From Malania oleifera (lineage: Eukaryota; Streptophyta; Magnoliopsida; Santalales; Ximeniaceae), in NCBI RefSeq assembly GCF_029873635.1, contig NC_080423.1, positions 108,423,988-108,487,987 of the forward strand: DNA of 64,000 bases. Reading direction: 5' to 3'. The notes under the pieces are model-generated. The model ran no database searches, had not been told where the DNA came from, and saw only the letters and a program-made list of their open reading frames with translations. Shown here in pieces: positions 1-11,113 of the stretch (position 1 is its first letter; the number at the start of each line of letters is the position of its first letter). A program made the translations under genes and the position numbers.

Positions 1-689
1 CCTAAATAAATTTAAATTATCTTTCACCGAGTTAAAGAGCATAGATTTCGGACTTTTGAATTAGATTTGCATGGAATAGGATAATTTTAATATAATTTTA
101 TATTATATTTTATCCAAATTCAATATAAATCTAAATCCAAAATTTCTCCAAATATAGGTATATATATATGCATGGTTAAGAAAAAAAACGTAGATGGGCA
201 TAACACGAAATGGATCAAGAGTGAAAAACTACAACATAAATAGCCAAGCATGTTTCAATGGAAGGTTTAATATGAAAAAGTACTAAAACTTCGAAAAGAA
301 CCAAAATAAATTTTATTTTATTTTATTTTTTTTTAATGAAAGCAACAGTTAAGTAAGCATTAGAAACACAGAATAGGTAAAAGAAGTGTGAAATGACAAA
401 GTTGGACAAAAGAGATGGTTCCAATAAAATCCACTGAAACCAAAATTTGTGAGAATAACAATGACTGGATTGAAACTTAACCATAGCATAATATATTACT
501 CCTAGAACAAGAATTAAATCAAGTTCGTACAAAAAAGACTACATTATGAACTACTTAACAGCATAAAACAAACTAATTACTACAGAAAGCAACATAATTT
601 GCCCACACATAACCATAAAGAACCAATTGCTAGCTAGACTGAAACTGTGGCACCTTAACCAAGCCTCAGATTGCATAGAATAAATACGA
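1..689. other. AT-rich sequence without a recognised gene
   Basis: No open reading frame here resembles a known protein, and I see no LTR ends, primer site or transposase motif. The stretch is AT-rich with short A and T runs. It is the only long part of the window, apart from the ALS end, that I cannot assign to a retroelement. It may be host intergenic sequence, or an old untranslated region; nothing in the sequence decides this. Confidence 0.5.
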
Positions 690-797
690 CGGCTCAAAAA
701 ATCGGCCCGAGATCTTAGAGAGAAGGGTGGGGAACCGAAAGGTAAGAGAGAGAGAAGTTTTGCGCAGGAAAATGACTAAAAAATCACATTTAACCCT
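690..797 (-). repeat. Gypsy LTR fragment X, inner part
   Basis: This piece resembles, in minus orientation, the part of Gyp1's LTR just downstream of the TATA box: a GA-rich stretch followed by an AT-rich stretch. It ends at ACCCT (793-797), the target duplication of the 10-kb Copia that follows, and resumes after that element at 10787. The left border near 690 is where similarity fades, so it is approximate. The rest of X farther left is missing. Confidence 0.5.
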
Positions 798-3016
798 TGA
801 AATCAGGATGGCTTCCCAAGAAGGGGGTGAATTGGGAATTTAAAAACTTTCTTTTTAATCCCTTTTAAATACTTAACTTCTTTTATTATTTATCTAACTC
901 TTTTACTTGTTTGTTTAATTTGTCAAACACACAATAACTTGGTTTCTTTTTTATATTCAACAACACAAGCACTTTAACAACTAAATCACCAATCAACCTT
1001 TCAATTAATCACACTATCCAAACTAACCAAACACAATTTGAAGGCAAACAACCAAACCAAAATTAAGATATACAGTAGTAAGAAATTAGGATGGTTGTTT
1101 GTTTATGTATGCCTTATAAATATGAATCAAGCCTTGTAGTTGAATGATATGCTTGATAAAATAAATTTGCTTCTTTCATATGATTTACAACCACACATTC
1201 ACACTCTTCCCAAAATTCAAAATTCAAATAAACTCTTAGTTAATTTTCTTTAGGTGTTTTAACCAAGTAACGTACTCCCGTATGGTTTCCGCAAAGTATG
1301 GTTTAACCAACGTACTCCCTTTCGGTTTTCGCAACCCAAATCAAAATTTAACTTTAAGTTTGTTTGATTTCCAAATAAACGTAGTGTATATGATTTCAAA
1401 TTTAAACCATCCACGCAATATAAATATGCTGAAAATAAAGAGTAAGGGAAAGAGAGAGTGAGACACAAGATTTTACGAGGTTCGGCTTCAACACAGCCTA
1501 CGTCATCGCCTTTGGCAAAACCACCAAAGGATTCACTAAACCTGTTCCTTTACCGGGTGGAACAATACCTTTATACACTCCTTCAGAAGGCTAGAGCAGC
1601 ACCTCTCTAAGCGATAATCCCTTACCTAACCAACGATCTAGCAAACCTAGAATCGTCACAATCTACAAGAATATAATATAAATTCAATGGTTCGTTTAAA
1701 AGAGAAATGGAATTGCAACCCGGAACCGAACTTTGATTTTTTCAATCTACCAAAGTTGTAGAATTCCTCTCCAGCAAAAGATGTGAGCAAAGAAGAGCTT
1801 TAGAAGAATTTCAGCACAAGATGAATTTCAAATTTTGTCTGATTTCTCTCTTTTCTTGTGTTTTCTAGTATTGTATTTTTTCATTACCCAAAGAGGTATT
1901 TATAGGCAATTTAAAAGATCAACTTCCACATCAAATTGGGTAAACTTTGAAAAAACATTTAATTTTGAATTTCAAAATTTTGAAAGATCAACATTCACAT
2001 CAAATTAGGTAAACTTTGAAAAAACATTAAAATTATTAACTAAATTTTGAAATTCAAAATTTTGAAAGATGTTGTCCATATCAAATTAGGTAAACTTTGA
2101 AAAAACATTAAATTGTTGATTAAATTTTGAAATTCAAAACTTTGAAAGATGTTGTCCATATCAAATTAGGTAAACTTTGAAAAAACATTAAATTGTTGAT
2201 TAAATTTTGAAATTCAAAACTTTGAAAGATGTTGTCCATATCAAATTAGGTAAACTTTGAAAAAACATTAAATTGTTGATTAAATTTTGAAATTCAAAAC
2301 TTTGAAAGATGTTGTCCATATCAAATTAGGTAAACTTTGAAAAAACATTAAATTGTTGATTAAATTTTGAAATTCAAAATTTTAAAAAAAGTTTCCCTTT
2401 GAGATTTAAAATTTGCTCCACATGGCAGTCATCTGTCATAGTTAAAATTTAAACCCAAAATACTTTTATTGACATGGCAGTCATCTGTCATAGTTAAAAT
2501 TTAAACCCAAAATACTTTTATTAAACCCTTTAACTTGCCAGTCGTCTGTCCATAGACAGACAGTCATCTGTCAGGTGCACTGTTTATCAGAAATTCAATT
2601 TTTATTTTGAACACTTTCCTTCCTTTAAGACCTTTGTTACTTTAATTTCAAAAACATGTTTTAAGCTCTTTAAAACAAAGTGTTTCTTAGTTTCTTTTGT
2701 TTTTATAAGAGCTTCACATATCTAAATGACATTTGGTTTTGAAGTACTTACAACAGTTCTTCTAATTATGGTCTTCTTAAATCCTTCAGCCTTTTGAGGT
2801 TCACTTTTGACTTTGAGTTTGCTTGCCCTTAAGCTTCTTCATTTGTTATTCATTGCCTTCAATATTCTGAGGCGCTTTCACTAGATTAACATTGAGCTTC
2901 AATTTATCAACCTTGAGAGTTCTTTTACCTAAAACGCATCACTTAACATTATATGTTAAAGTGCTCTTCATTTTGTTATCATCAAAACAGGATTGAAAAG
3001 TCCAGTTAAATCAACA
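798..3016 (-). repeat. 3' LTR of Cop1
   Basis: 2219 bp, matching 8632-10781 almost throughout. On the minus strand it starts TGTTGATTTAACTGG and ends TTTCA. A minus-strand TATA-like CTATAAATA lies near 1895-1905. It includes an 80-bp tandem array, a 52-bp duplication at about 2419-2523, and several copies of CAGTCATCTGTC between 2426 and 2572. Confidence 0.92.
1905..2384 (-). repeat. 80-bp tandem repeat in Cop1 3' LTR
   Basis: Four near-identical 80-bp units start at 2065, 2145, 2225 and 2305, preceded by two diverged units from about 1905. The units are AT-rich and contain GTTGTCCATATCAAATTAGG. The other LTR has only three close units. Confidence 0.9.
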
Positions 3017-3030
3017 ATCTCCCCCTTTTT
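3017..3030 (-). promoter_or_regulatory. Polypurine tract of Cop1
   Basis: On the minus strand AAAAAGGGGGAGAT directly precedes the 3' LTR, the expected site for plus-strand DNA priming. Similar tracts lie at about 3077-3088 and 3331-3340. Confidence 0.85.
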
Positions 3031-3703
3031 GATGATGACAAATGAGGAGCAAAAAATATGAATAAGCATAAAAAAAATCTCCCCCTTACAACTTGCTTTA
3101 TTTTACTGCCCCTTACGATAAGCATTTCTTTAACAATTTGTAGATTCAAGTCCAATCATGCTTATTGCTCAATTTTCTTATTGCTTATATTTTTCATTCT
3201 AATCATACCCAACATGCTCAAGTTTCAATATTAGACTATCAATATCATGCTTTATCATGCTTTTAATCAATTTAATATTTATTATGCCCATCAAGCTCAC
3301 AATCATGCCAAGATTTTGCTCAAATACTACTTCCCCTTTTGACATCAATCAAAAAGGGTAAACATTAAAATGTACATATGACCACACACTCCTTAATCAT
3401 GCCAAGATTCAATCATCATATTTCAAATTAGGCATTCTTATTTCATGTGTTGTGACATTTTTGAATTTTCAATCATGCATATGGTGCTCAATTTAAAGAT
3501 ACCAATTTTTTTTTTAAAACATCCACATGTAGCATGCTACATATCACATATCATGAGCCTAAGAGACAAGGAAAGCAATTCAAACTCAGTGTTGAATTAT
3601 ACAACACATCAAAGTACATGCCAAAACAAATTTTGATCAATTAAAAGAGACAAACCCTAAGTGATCTTAGAGATTGTGGATATTTCTTTAAGTCTGGTTC
3701 CTT
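3031..3703 (-). other. Non-coding 3' region of Cop1
   Basis: Between the end of pol and the 3' LTR there is about 670 bp of AT-rich sequence with two extra polypurine-like tracts. Some SIRE-lineage elements carry an envelope-like ORF at this place; I see none, only short unrelated frames. Confidence 0.7.
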
Positions 3704-6700
3704 TTAGTTTACTTCTCTACTATGTAGTAGACCAAGTTCTCTTCTTATGGTTATAAATCTATCTTCTGAGAGTGGTTTAGTAAAGATATCAGCTCATTGG
3801 TCATTTGTATTGATGAATTCTAGATTTATATCTTCTTTTTGAACATGATCTCTAAGGAAGTGGTGTCTTATGTCAATGTGCTTTGTTCTTGAGTGTGAAA
3901 TAGGATTTTTAGATATGTTAATCGCACTCGTGTTATCACACTTAATTGGTACAGTTGTGTAGTTTAAATTGAAATCTCTTAATTGTTGTTTCATGTAAAG
4001 AGTTTGTGCACAACAACTACCAGCTGCTACATATTCTGCCTCAGCAGTTGACAAAGCCACGGAATTTTGTTTTTTAGAAAACCAAGAAACCAAAGATCTT
4101 CCTAAGAAGTGGCATGTGCCACTTGTACTTTTTCTATCTATCTTACAACCGGCATAGTCCGCATTTGAATAACTGATCATTTCGAAGCTAGTGTCTTTAG
4201 GATACCATAGTCCTAAGTCCATTGTGCCTATTAAGTATCTTAGGATTTTTTTAATAGCAATTTGGTGTGATTCCTTAGGTGTTGATTGAAAACGTGCACA
4301 CATACACACACTAAACATTATATCAGCTCTACTAGCTGTTAGATATAATAGACTTCCAATCATGCCTCTATAGTGCTTTGCGTTTATGGATTTTCCCTTT
4401 TTATCTTTGTCTAGGCTGATGGAGGTACTCATAGGCGTGCCTATGGGTTTACTATTTTCCATACCAAATTTTTGTATCATATCTTTTATATATTTTGTTT
4501 GACTTATAAAAGTCCTATTTTTTGTTTGTTTAATTTGCAGTCCAAGAAAATAGTTTAATTCCCCCATCAAGCTCATTTCAAATTCTTCTTGCATACATTT
4601 TGCAAATTCTTTACATAGATGTTCATTTGTAGCACCAAATATTATATCATCTACATAGATTTGAACTAAAAGTATATTATTTTCCTTATTTTTAATGAAC
4701 AAAGTGCTATCAATTTTTCCTCTTAAAAATCTCTTCTCAATTAGAAATCCACTAAGTCTTTCATACCAAGCCCTAGGGGTCTGTTTAAGTCCATACAAAG
4801 CCTTAGTTAGTTTAAATACATGGTTAGGATTTTCAATATTCTCAAAACCAGGGGGTTGTTCAACATATACCTCTTCATTGATATATCCATTCAAGAATGC
4901 ACTTTTGACATCCATTTGGTTATAACTTAGATTCTTTGTAGGAAGCATAGGCTAACAACATTCTAATAGCTTCCATTCTAGTTACAGGGGCAAAGGTTTC
5001 ATCATAGTCTATTCCTACTTCTTAATTGTACCCCTTTGCTACAAGTCTAGCTTTGTTTCTAGTGATTATACCATTTTCATCCCTTTTATTTCTAAATACC
5101 CATTTAGTTCCTATGATCGAATGATTTTCCGGTTTGGGTACTAATTTCCATACTTGACTTCTTTCAAATTGGTTTAATTCTTCTTGCATTGCAACTATCC
5201 AAGATTCATCCTTAAGGGCTTCTTCAATATTTTTAGGTTTATTTTGGGATAGGAATGCATAATGATTGCAAAGGTTCTTTAGTGAAGATCTAGTAGTCAC
5301 ACCTCTAGATGGTTCACCTATAATTTGTTCTTGAGGGTGATCTTTCTTATATTTCCATTCTTTTGGAAATTCCATATTTTCTATGAGTTCAGCTTTTGAC
5401 TTTTCTTTGATTATTTCATTTTCCTCCTTGATTTCTATCTCATCCTCCTTTTTGAATACATAATCTTTTTCTTCATTTTTAACCTCTCTTAAAAGAGGGC
5501 TAGATTCATCAAAGTCTACGTGAATTGATTCAACTATGGTTAGAGTTCTTTTGTTGTAAACTCTATAGGCTTTACTATTTGTGGAGTATCCTAGGAAAAT
5601 GCCTTCATCCGATTTAGCATCAAATTTTCCTAAGTTGTCTTTGTTATTTAGGACGAAACACTTACATCCAAAAGCATGAAAGTACTTTATGTTAGGCCTT
5701 CTTCCTTTCCACAATTCATAGGGTGTTTTGTTTAGGTTTGATCTAATGGAAACCCTATTAATTATATAGCTAGCTGTATTTACAGCTTCGGCCCAAAAAT
5801 ATTTTGGTAGGTCATTTTCATTAAGCATGGTCCTTGCCATTTCTTGGAGGGTTCTATTTTTTCTTTCCACAACTCCATTTTGTTGTGAGGTTCTAGGTGC
5901 CGAAAAGTTGTGATTTATGCCATATTCATTACAAAAATTTTCAACATTTTGATTCTTAAATTATCTTCCTTGGTCACTTCTAATATTTGAGACATAATAC
6001 CCTTTCTCATTTTGAAGCTTCTTACTTAAAGTGATTAATGAGTTGCAAGCTTCTTCTTTGTTAGCTAGGAACAACACCCATGTGTATCTTGAGTATTCAT
6101 CAACAATTACAAAGGCGTATTGTTTTCCTCCTAAACTTTGGGTTCTAGTAGGACCAAACAAGTCTAAGTGTATGAGTTCTAGGGGTCTACTAGTTGATAT
6201 ATGTTTCTTCTTTTTGAAACTTTTCTTGGTTTGTTTTCCTAATTGACAAGCATCACACACTTTATCTTTGACAAATTTTGTTTTAGGTAAGCCTTTAACT
6301 AAATTCTTTTTGGAGAGTTTGGATATAAGATCCATGCTAGCATGTCCTAACCTCTTATGCCAAAGCCAACTATTTTCACTCATGGCTGCTAGGCAAGTTA
6401 TATCTTGAGAGATTAAACTATCAAAATTTATGCAATAAACATTGTTCATTCTAAGTGCGGTGAATAACGTTTTTTGATTCTTAGAATCTCGTATTATGCA
6501 TTTTTCTCTCTTAAATATTATTTCACATTCTTTGTCGCTAAGTTGACTAATACTTAGTAAATTATGCTTTAGACCATCTACTAACAAGACATCATCTATA
6601 GAAAATGAAGAGTCTTTACCTATTTTACCTATTCCGATGATCTTGCCTTTTGCATTGTCACCGAAGGTTACAAATCCTCCATCCTTTGGAGTGAAAGAGG

Positions 6701-6790
6701 TAAACTTAGATTTATCGCCCGTCATATGCCTTGAACATCCGCTGTCCAAGTACCATTTATCCTTAGACGGAGTGGTCCTAAAGCAAACCT
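3704..6790 (-). pseudogene. pol: Copia pol: protease, integrase, RT, RNase H (broken)
   Basis: The parts appear in Copia order on the minus strand. The aspartic protease has WYLDSGCSRHMTG near 6750. The pre-integrase region has HKRLGHAS. The integrase core has LDLFGPT and DEYSRYTWVLFL. The reverse transcriptase has WKLVPKP, MDVKSAFLNG and an intact YVDD at 4646-4657. RNase H has ALSTAEAEYVA, followed by ADIFTKPL and a natural-looking stop at 3704. The frame is broken by stops after SDQGR (integrase), after ARLVAKGYN (RT) and after FINTNDQ, and by a frameshift just before MDVKSAF. Each stop fits one base change in a Glu or Gln codon. It would make no full product. Confidence 0.93.
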
Positions 6791-6802
6791 ACAAGAAATG
6801 AT

Positions 6803-8574
6803 TCAAGTTGTTACTTTTGGAACCCAAACCTTCTTAATTTTCTTTAAATTTTGTCTATTTTTAGCATTTATCTTCCACTCATCTTTTACTTTTGTATACT
6901 TTTTCTTAAGTGGACAATTAAACATTATGTGTCCTTTCTTTTTGCACATGTAGCATGTGGCGTGCTCATGAATATTTGTTAATGAAGTACTTACATTATA
7001 TTTAGATTGATTTACAAAATATCCCATATACAAGTTTTTCTTTCTTTTGTTTGAGGCTCCATTATAACCAATTCCTTCTTTGTTGTTTGTCATCCTTTGT
7101 TGTCCTACCATCTTTTCAAAGTTATCCTTACCTTTGGTAAAGTTATAGATGACATTTTCTTTCTCTTGAATTTGATTTTTGAGATTATTTATTTCTTGCA
7201 TAATCTTGATATCTTCATTCACTTGAGACTCAGCTAATTTTTTAGATAAGTTATCTACTTTCTTCTCAAGTTCTTCAATCTTTAAATCTTTTTCTTCTTC
7301 AACAAGTTTTGTAGATTCAAGTTGATTTTTAAGTGCCTCGTTTTATTGTTTCAAACTAATGTTTCTTTTTGAGACTTTAATAAACTTGTTATGTAAAAAG
7401 AGTAATTCATTTTGAAGTTCTTTGTAAGAGGACATACTTTCACACGAATTACTACAAGATTCATTACACGAATCTTCAAAGAGGGAATAATAAGAGTTTA
7501 CCTCTTCGTTATGCGCCATGAAGCAAATGTTTGCTATTTCTCGATCACTTGGTTCACTTTCCGATTCACTCGAACTAGTGTCATCCCAAGTTGCCTTCAT
7601 TGCAGGCTTCTTTTTCTTCTTGTCCTTCTTGAGTTGTGGGCATTCCGGTTTGATGTGCCCTACCTTTTTACAATGATAGCAAGTGGGAGGATCATTTTTG
7701 TTTTTGTATTCTTTTTTATTACTTTCTCCTTTTTCAGCTTTTGATCCGTTATATTTTCTAGTGAATTTTTGTTTCTCCTTAAGAATTTTCCAAGTCTTTT
7801 AGTTATGAGTGCTAAATCCTCATCTTCTAATTCACTAGATTCATTATCTTCCTCACTTGAATATTCTTTCAAAGCTTTTAGAGCTATAGACTTCTTATTT
7901 TTGTTTTCAGTGCTTCTTTCTTTCAACATCATTTCATAGGTTAGAAGAGATCCTATGAGTTTATCTAAGGAAGTTGTTTTAAGATTTCTTTCTTCCATAA
8001 TGGCTGTGGCTTTTGGTTTCCAAATAGGTGGAAGTGCTCTTAGAATTTTACGAATCATCTCATGGGTGGAATAAGTTTTTCCTAAGGCACTTAATGAGTT
8101 TATGATATGGGTGAACCTAGTGTACATGCTTGTTATACTTTCATCGGAGTTCATCCTAAAGGCTTCATATTCACTGGTTAACATATCGATTCTACTTTCC
8201 CTAACATCTACTGTGCCTTCATAGGTTACTTCTAATTTATCCCAAATCTCTTTGGCTGTTTTACATGTCATTACTCTATTGAACTCAATTGCATCAAGTG
8301 CACAGTATAAAGCGTTTATTGCACTTAAGTTAATTTGCAACATTTTATAATCTGAATCGTTTAGTTCTTTATCTTCTTTAGGTACCTCTTTTCCATCAAG
8401 TAGTTTAGTGGGGATTAGATTTCCATTTGTTACAACGTTCCATGCCTTCCAGTCCATCGTTTGAAGATAGATTCTCATTCGTTGCTTCTAGAATGTGTAA
8501 TTTATTCCACAAAAAATTGGTGGCCTAGTTGAGGATTGACCCTCACCAAAGGGAGCTATGCCTATTTGTGCCAT
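6803..8574 (-). pseudogene. gag: Copia gag with two zinc knuckles (broken)
   Basis: The start is the minus-strand ATG at 8574, giving MAQIGIAPFGEG; the related fragment at 18440 starts in the same way. The next conserved Trp codon (NYTFW) is a TAG stop, so the long frame restarts at MRIYLQTMDWKAW. The capsid-like UBN2 region has EIWDKLEVTYEGT. Two CCHC knuckles follow: CYHCKKVGHIKPEC near 7641-7682 and CYMCKKKGHIMFNC near 6912-6957, with an acidic Ser/Glu-rich and coiled-coil-like segment between. A frameshift separates the first knuckle from the capsid part. The product would have coated element RNA. Confidence 0.9.
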
Positions 8575-8616
8575 TTAGATCTTTATATAGCTACTTGTTA
8601 GGTTTTGCTATAATTA

Positions 8617-8629
8617 GGCTCTGATACCA
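8617..8629 (-). promoter_or_regulatory. Primer-binding site of Cop1 (tRNA-iMet)
   Basis: The minus strand reads TGGTATCAGAGCC two bases inside the 5' LTR. It is complementary to the 3' end of plant initiator tRNA-Met. Confidence 0.93.
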
Positions 8630-8631
8630 AT

Positions 8632-10781
8632 TGAAATTAGGATAGCTTCCCAAGAGGGGGGTGAATTGGGAATTTAAAAACTTTTTTTTTTATCCCTTTT
8701 AAATACTTAACTTCTTTTATTATTTATCTAACTCTTTTACTTGTTTGTTTAATTTGTCAAACACACAATAACTTGGTTTCTTTTTTATATTCAACAACAC
8801 AAGCACTTAAACAACTAAATCACCAATCAACCTTTCAATTAATCACACTATCCAAACTAACCAAACACAATTTGAAGGCAAACAACCAAACCAAAATTAA
8901 GATATACAGTAGTAAGAAATTAGGATGGTTGTTTGTTTATGTATGCCTTATAAATATGAATCAAGCCTTGTAGTTGAATGATATGCTTGTTAAAATAAAT
9001 TTGCTTCTTTCATATGATTTACAACCACACATTCACACTCTTCCCAAAATTCAAAATTCAAATAAACTCTTAGTTAATTTTCCTTAGGTGTTTTAACCAA
9101 GTAACGTACTCCCGTATGGTTTCCGCAAAGTATGGTTTAACCAACGTACTCCCTTTCGGTTTCCGCAACCCAAATCAAAATTTAACTTTAAGTTTGTTTG
9201 ATTTCCAAATAAACGTAGTGTATATGATTTCAAATTTAAACCATCCACGCAATATAAATATGCTAAAAATAAAGAGTAAGGGAAAGAGAGAGTGAGACAC
9301 AGGATTTTACGAGGTTCGGCTTCAACACAACCTATGTCCTCGCCTTTGGCAAAACCACCAAAGGATTCACTAAACCTGTTTCTTTACCGGGTGGAACAAT
9401 ACCTTTATACACTCCTTCAGAAGGCTAGAGCAGCACCTCTCTAAGCGATAATCCCTTGCCTAGCCAACGATCTAGCAAACCTAGAATCGTCACAATCTAC
9501 AAGAATATAATATAAATTCAATGGTTCGTTTAAAAGAGAAATGGAATTGCAACCCGGAACCGAACTTTGATTTTTTCAATCTACCAAAGTTGTAGAATTC
9601 CTCTCCAGCAAAAGATGTGAGCAAAGAAGAGCTTCAGAAGAATTTCAGCACAAGATGAATTTCAAATTTTGTCTGATTTCTCTTTTTTTTTTGTGTTTTC
9701 TAGTATTGTATTTTTTCATTACCCAAAGAGGTATTTATAGGCAATTTAAAAGATCAACTTCCACATCAAATTAGGTCAATTTTGAAAAAACATTTAATTT
9801 TGAATTTCAAAATTTTGAAAGATCAACATTCACATCAAATTAGGTAAACTTTGAAAAAACATTAAAATTGTTGACTAAATTTTGAAATTCAAAATTTTGA
9901 AAGATGTTGTCCATATCAAATTAGGTAAACTTTGAAAAAACATTAAATTGTTGATTAAATTTTGAAATTCAAAACTTTGAAAGATGTTGTCCATATCAAA
10001 TTAGGTAAACTTTGAAAAAACATTAAATTGTTGATTAAATTTTGAAATTCAAAACTTTGAAAGATGTTGTCCATATCAAATTAGGTAAACTTTGAAAAAA
10101 CATTAAATTGTTGATTAAATTTTGAAATTCAAAACTTTAAAAGAAGCTTCCCTTTGAGATTTAAAATTTGCTCCACATGGTAGTCATCTGTCGTAGTTAA
10201 AATTTAAACCCAAAATACTTTTATTGACATGGCAGTCATTTGTCATAGTTAAAATTTAAACCCAAAATACTTTTATTAAACCCTTTAACTTGCCAGTCAT
10301 CTGTCCATAGACAGATAGTCATCTGTCAGGTGCACTGCTTATCAGAAATTCAATTTTTATTTTGAACACTTTCCTTCCTTTAAGACCTTTGTTACTTTAA
10401 TTTCAAAAACATGTTTTAAGCTCTTTAAAACAAAGTGTTTCTTAGTTTCTTTTGTTTTTATAAGAGCTTCACATATCTAAATGACATTTGGTTTTGAAGT
10501 ACTTACAACAGTTCTTCTAATTATGGTCTTCTTAAATCCTTCAGCCTCCTTCAGCCTTTTGAGGTTCACTTTTGACTTTGAGTTTGCTTGCCCTTAAGCT
10601 TCTTCATTTGTTATTCATTGCCTTCAATATTCTGAGGCGCGTTCACTACATTAACATTGAGCTTCAATTTATCAACCTTGAGAGTTCTTTTACCTAAAAC
10701 GCATCACTTAACATTATATGTTAAAGTGCTCTTCATTTTGTTATCATCAAAACAGGATTGAAAAGTCCAGTTAAGTCAACA
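8632..10781 (-). repeat. 5' LTR of Cop1
   Basis: 2150 bp, the partner of 798-3016. It is 69 bp shorter, mainly because one 80-bp unit is absent, partly offset by a small duplication near 10540-10555. Its end at 10781 is followed by the target duplication ACCCT. Confidence 0.92.
9900..10139 (-). repeat. 80-bp tandem repeat in Cop1 5' LTR
   Basis: Three close 80-bp units start at 9900, 9980 and 10060, preceded by two diverged ones. The 3' LTR has four. Confidence 0.9.
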
Positions 10782-10786
10782 ACCCT

Positions 10787-11113
10787 ACTTATACTGCGAG
10801 ATTCGTTGACGAGCCACGTCATCTCATCGACGAGTCCTGTAGAAAGTTCGTTGACGAACTTCAACCCTTGTCGATGAATTTCAGGCTTCCAAAAATCCTC
10901 TCTCGGTATCTTCTCATCGACGAGACAAGACTTCGTCAATGAGATCCTAAAGAACCCTCATCGACGAAACCCTTGTGTTTGTCGAAGAGGCCTGGAAAAT
11001 TTCTCAGGATTATCCCAATCAAAATGCAACGTCGTCGACTGCTTCCTTCTGTTCCTGTTTCCATTTCTCTTTCTTTTTATTATTTAAATATCATTATTCT
11101 TTGGGTTGTTACA
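10787..11113 (-). repeat. Gypsy LTR fragment X, terminal part
   Basis: This continues the fragment at 690-797 after removal of Cop1. On the minus strand it starts with the family terminus TGTAACAACCC at 11113, close to the GypB start TGTGACAACC, and holds the full palindrome array. Its terminus abuts the middle of Gyp1's 5' LTR, as expected if X inserted there. The TSD would be GTACG at 11114-11118, but its partner is lost. Confidence 0.7.
10802..11042 (-). promoter_or_regulatory. Phased TTCGTCGACGAA-type array in X
   Basis: Nine near-palindromes have centres at 10807.5, 10828.5, 10852.5, 10872.5, 10918.5, 10937.5, 10962.5, 10983.5 and 11036.5. The steps are 21, 24, 20, 46, 19, 25, 21 and 53 bp. 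The layout matches the array in GypB. Confidence 0.8.

Larger units (their letters stand above)
798..10781 (-). mobile_element. Near-complete SIRE/Maximus-type Copia element (Cop1)
   Basis: The element is 9984 bp long with two LTRs of 2219 and 2150 bp, TG...CA ends and a perfect 5-bp target duplication ACCCT at 793-797 and 10782-10786. On the minus strand the order is 5' LTR, tRNA-iMet primer site, gag, protease, integrase, reverse transcriptase, RNase H, polypurine tract, 3' LTR; integrase before reverse transcriptase is the Copia order. Long LTRs, a second zinc knuckle between gag and protease, and repeated polypurine tracts fit the SIRE/Maximus lineage. It is inserted into LTR fragment X. 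Stops and frameshifts mean it no longer encodes a working polyprotein, but the two LTRs are still closely alike, so it is among the younger insertions here. Confidence 0.93.

Noticed and set aside
1..689. A host gene or 3' UTR at the left edge
   Set aside because: The small frames here have no recognisable domain and no splice or polyadenylation pattern I can defend.
3445..3636. Envelope-like ORF in the SIRE-type 3' region
   Set aside because: A 63-codon plus-strand frame without transmembrane or coiled-coil pattern, antisense to the element.
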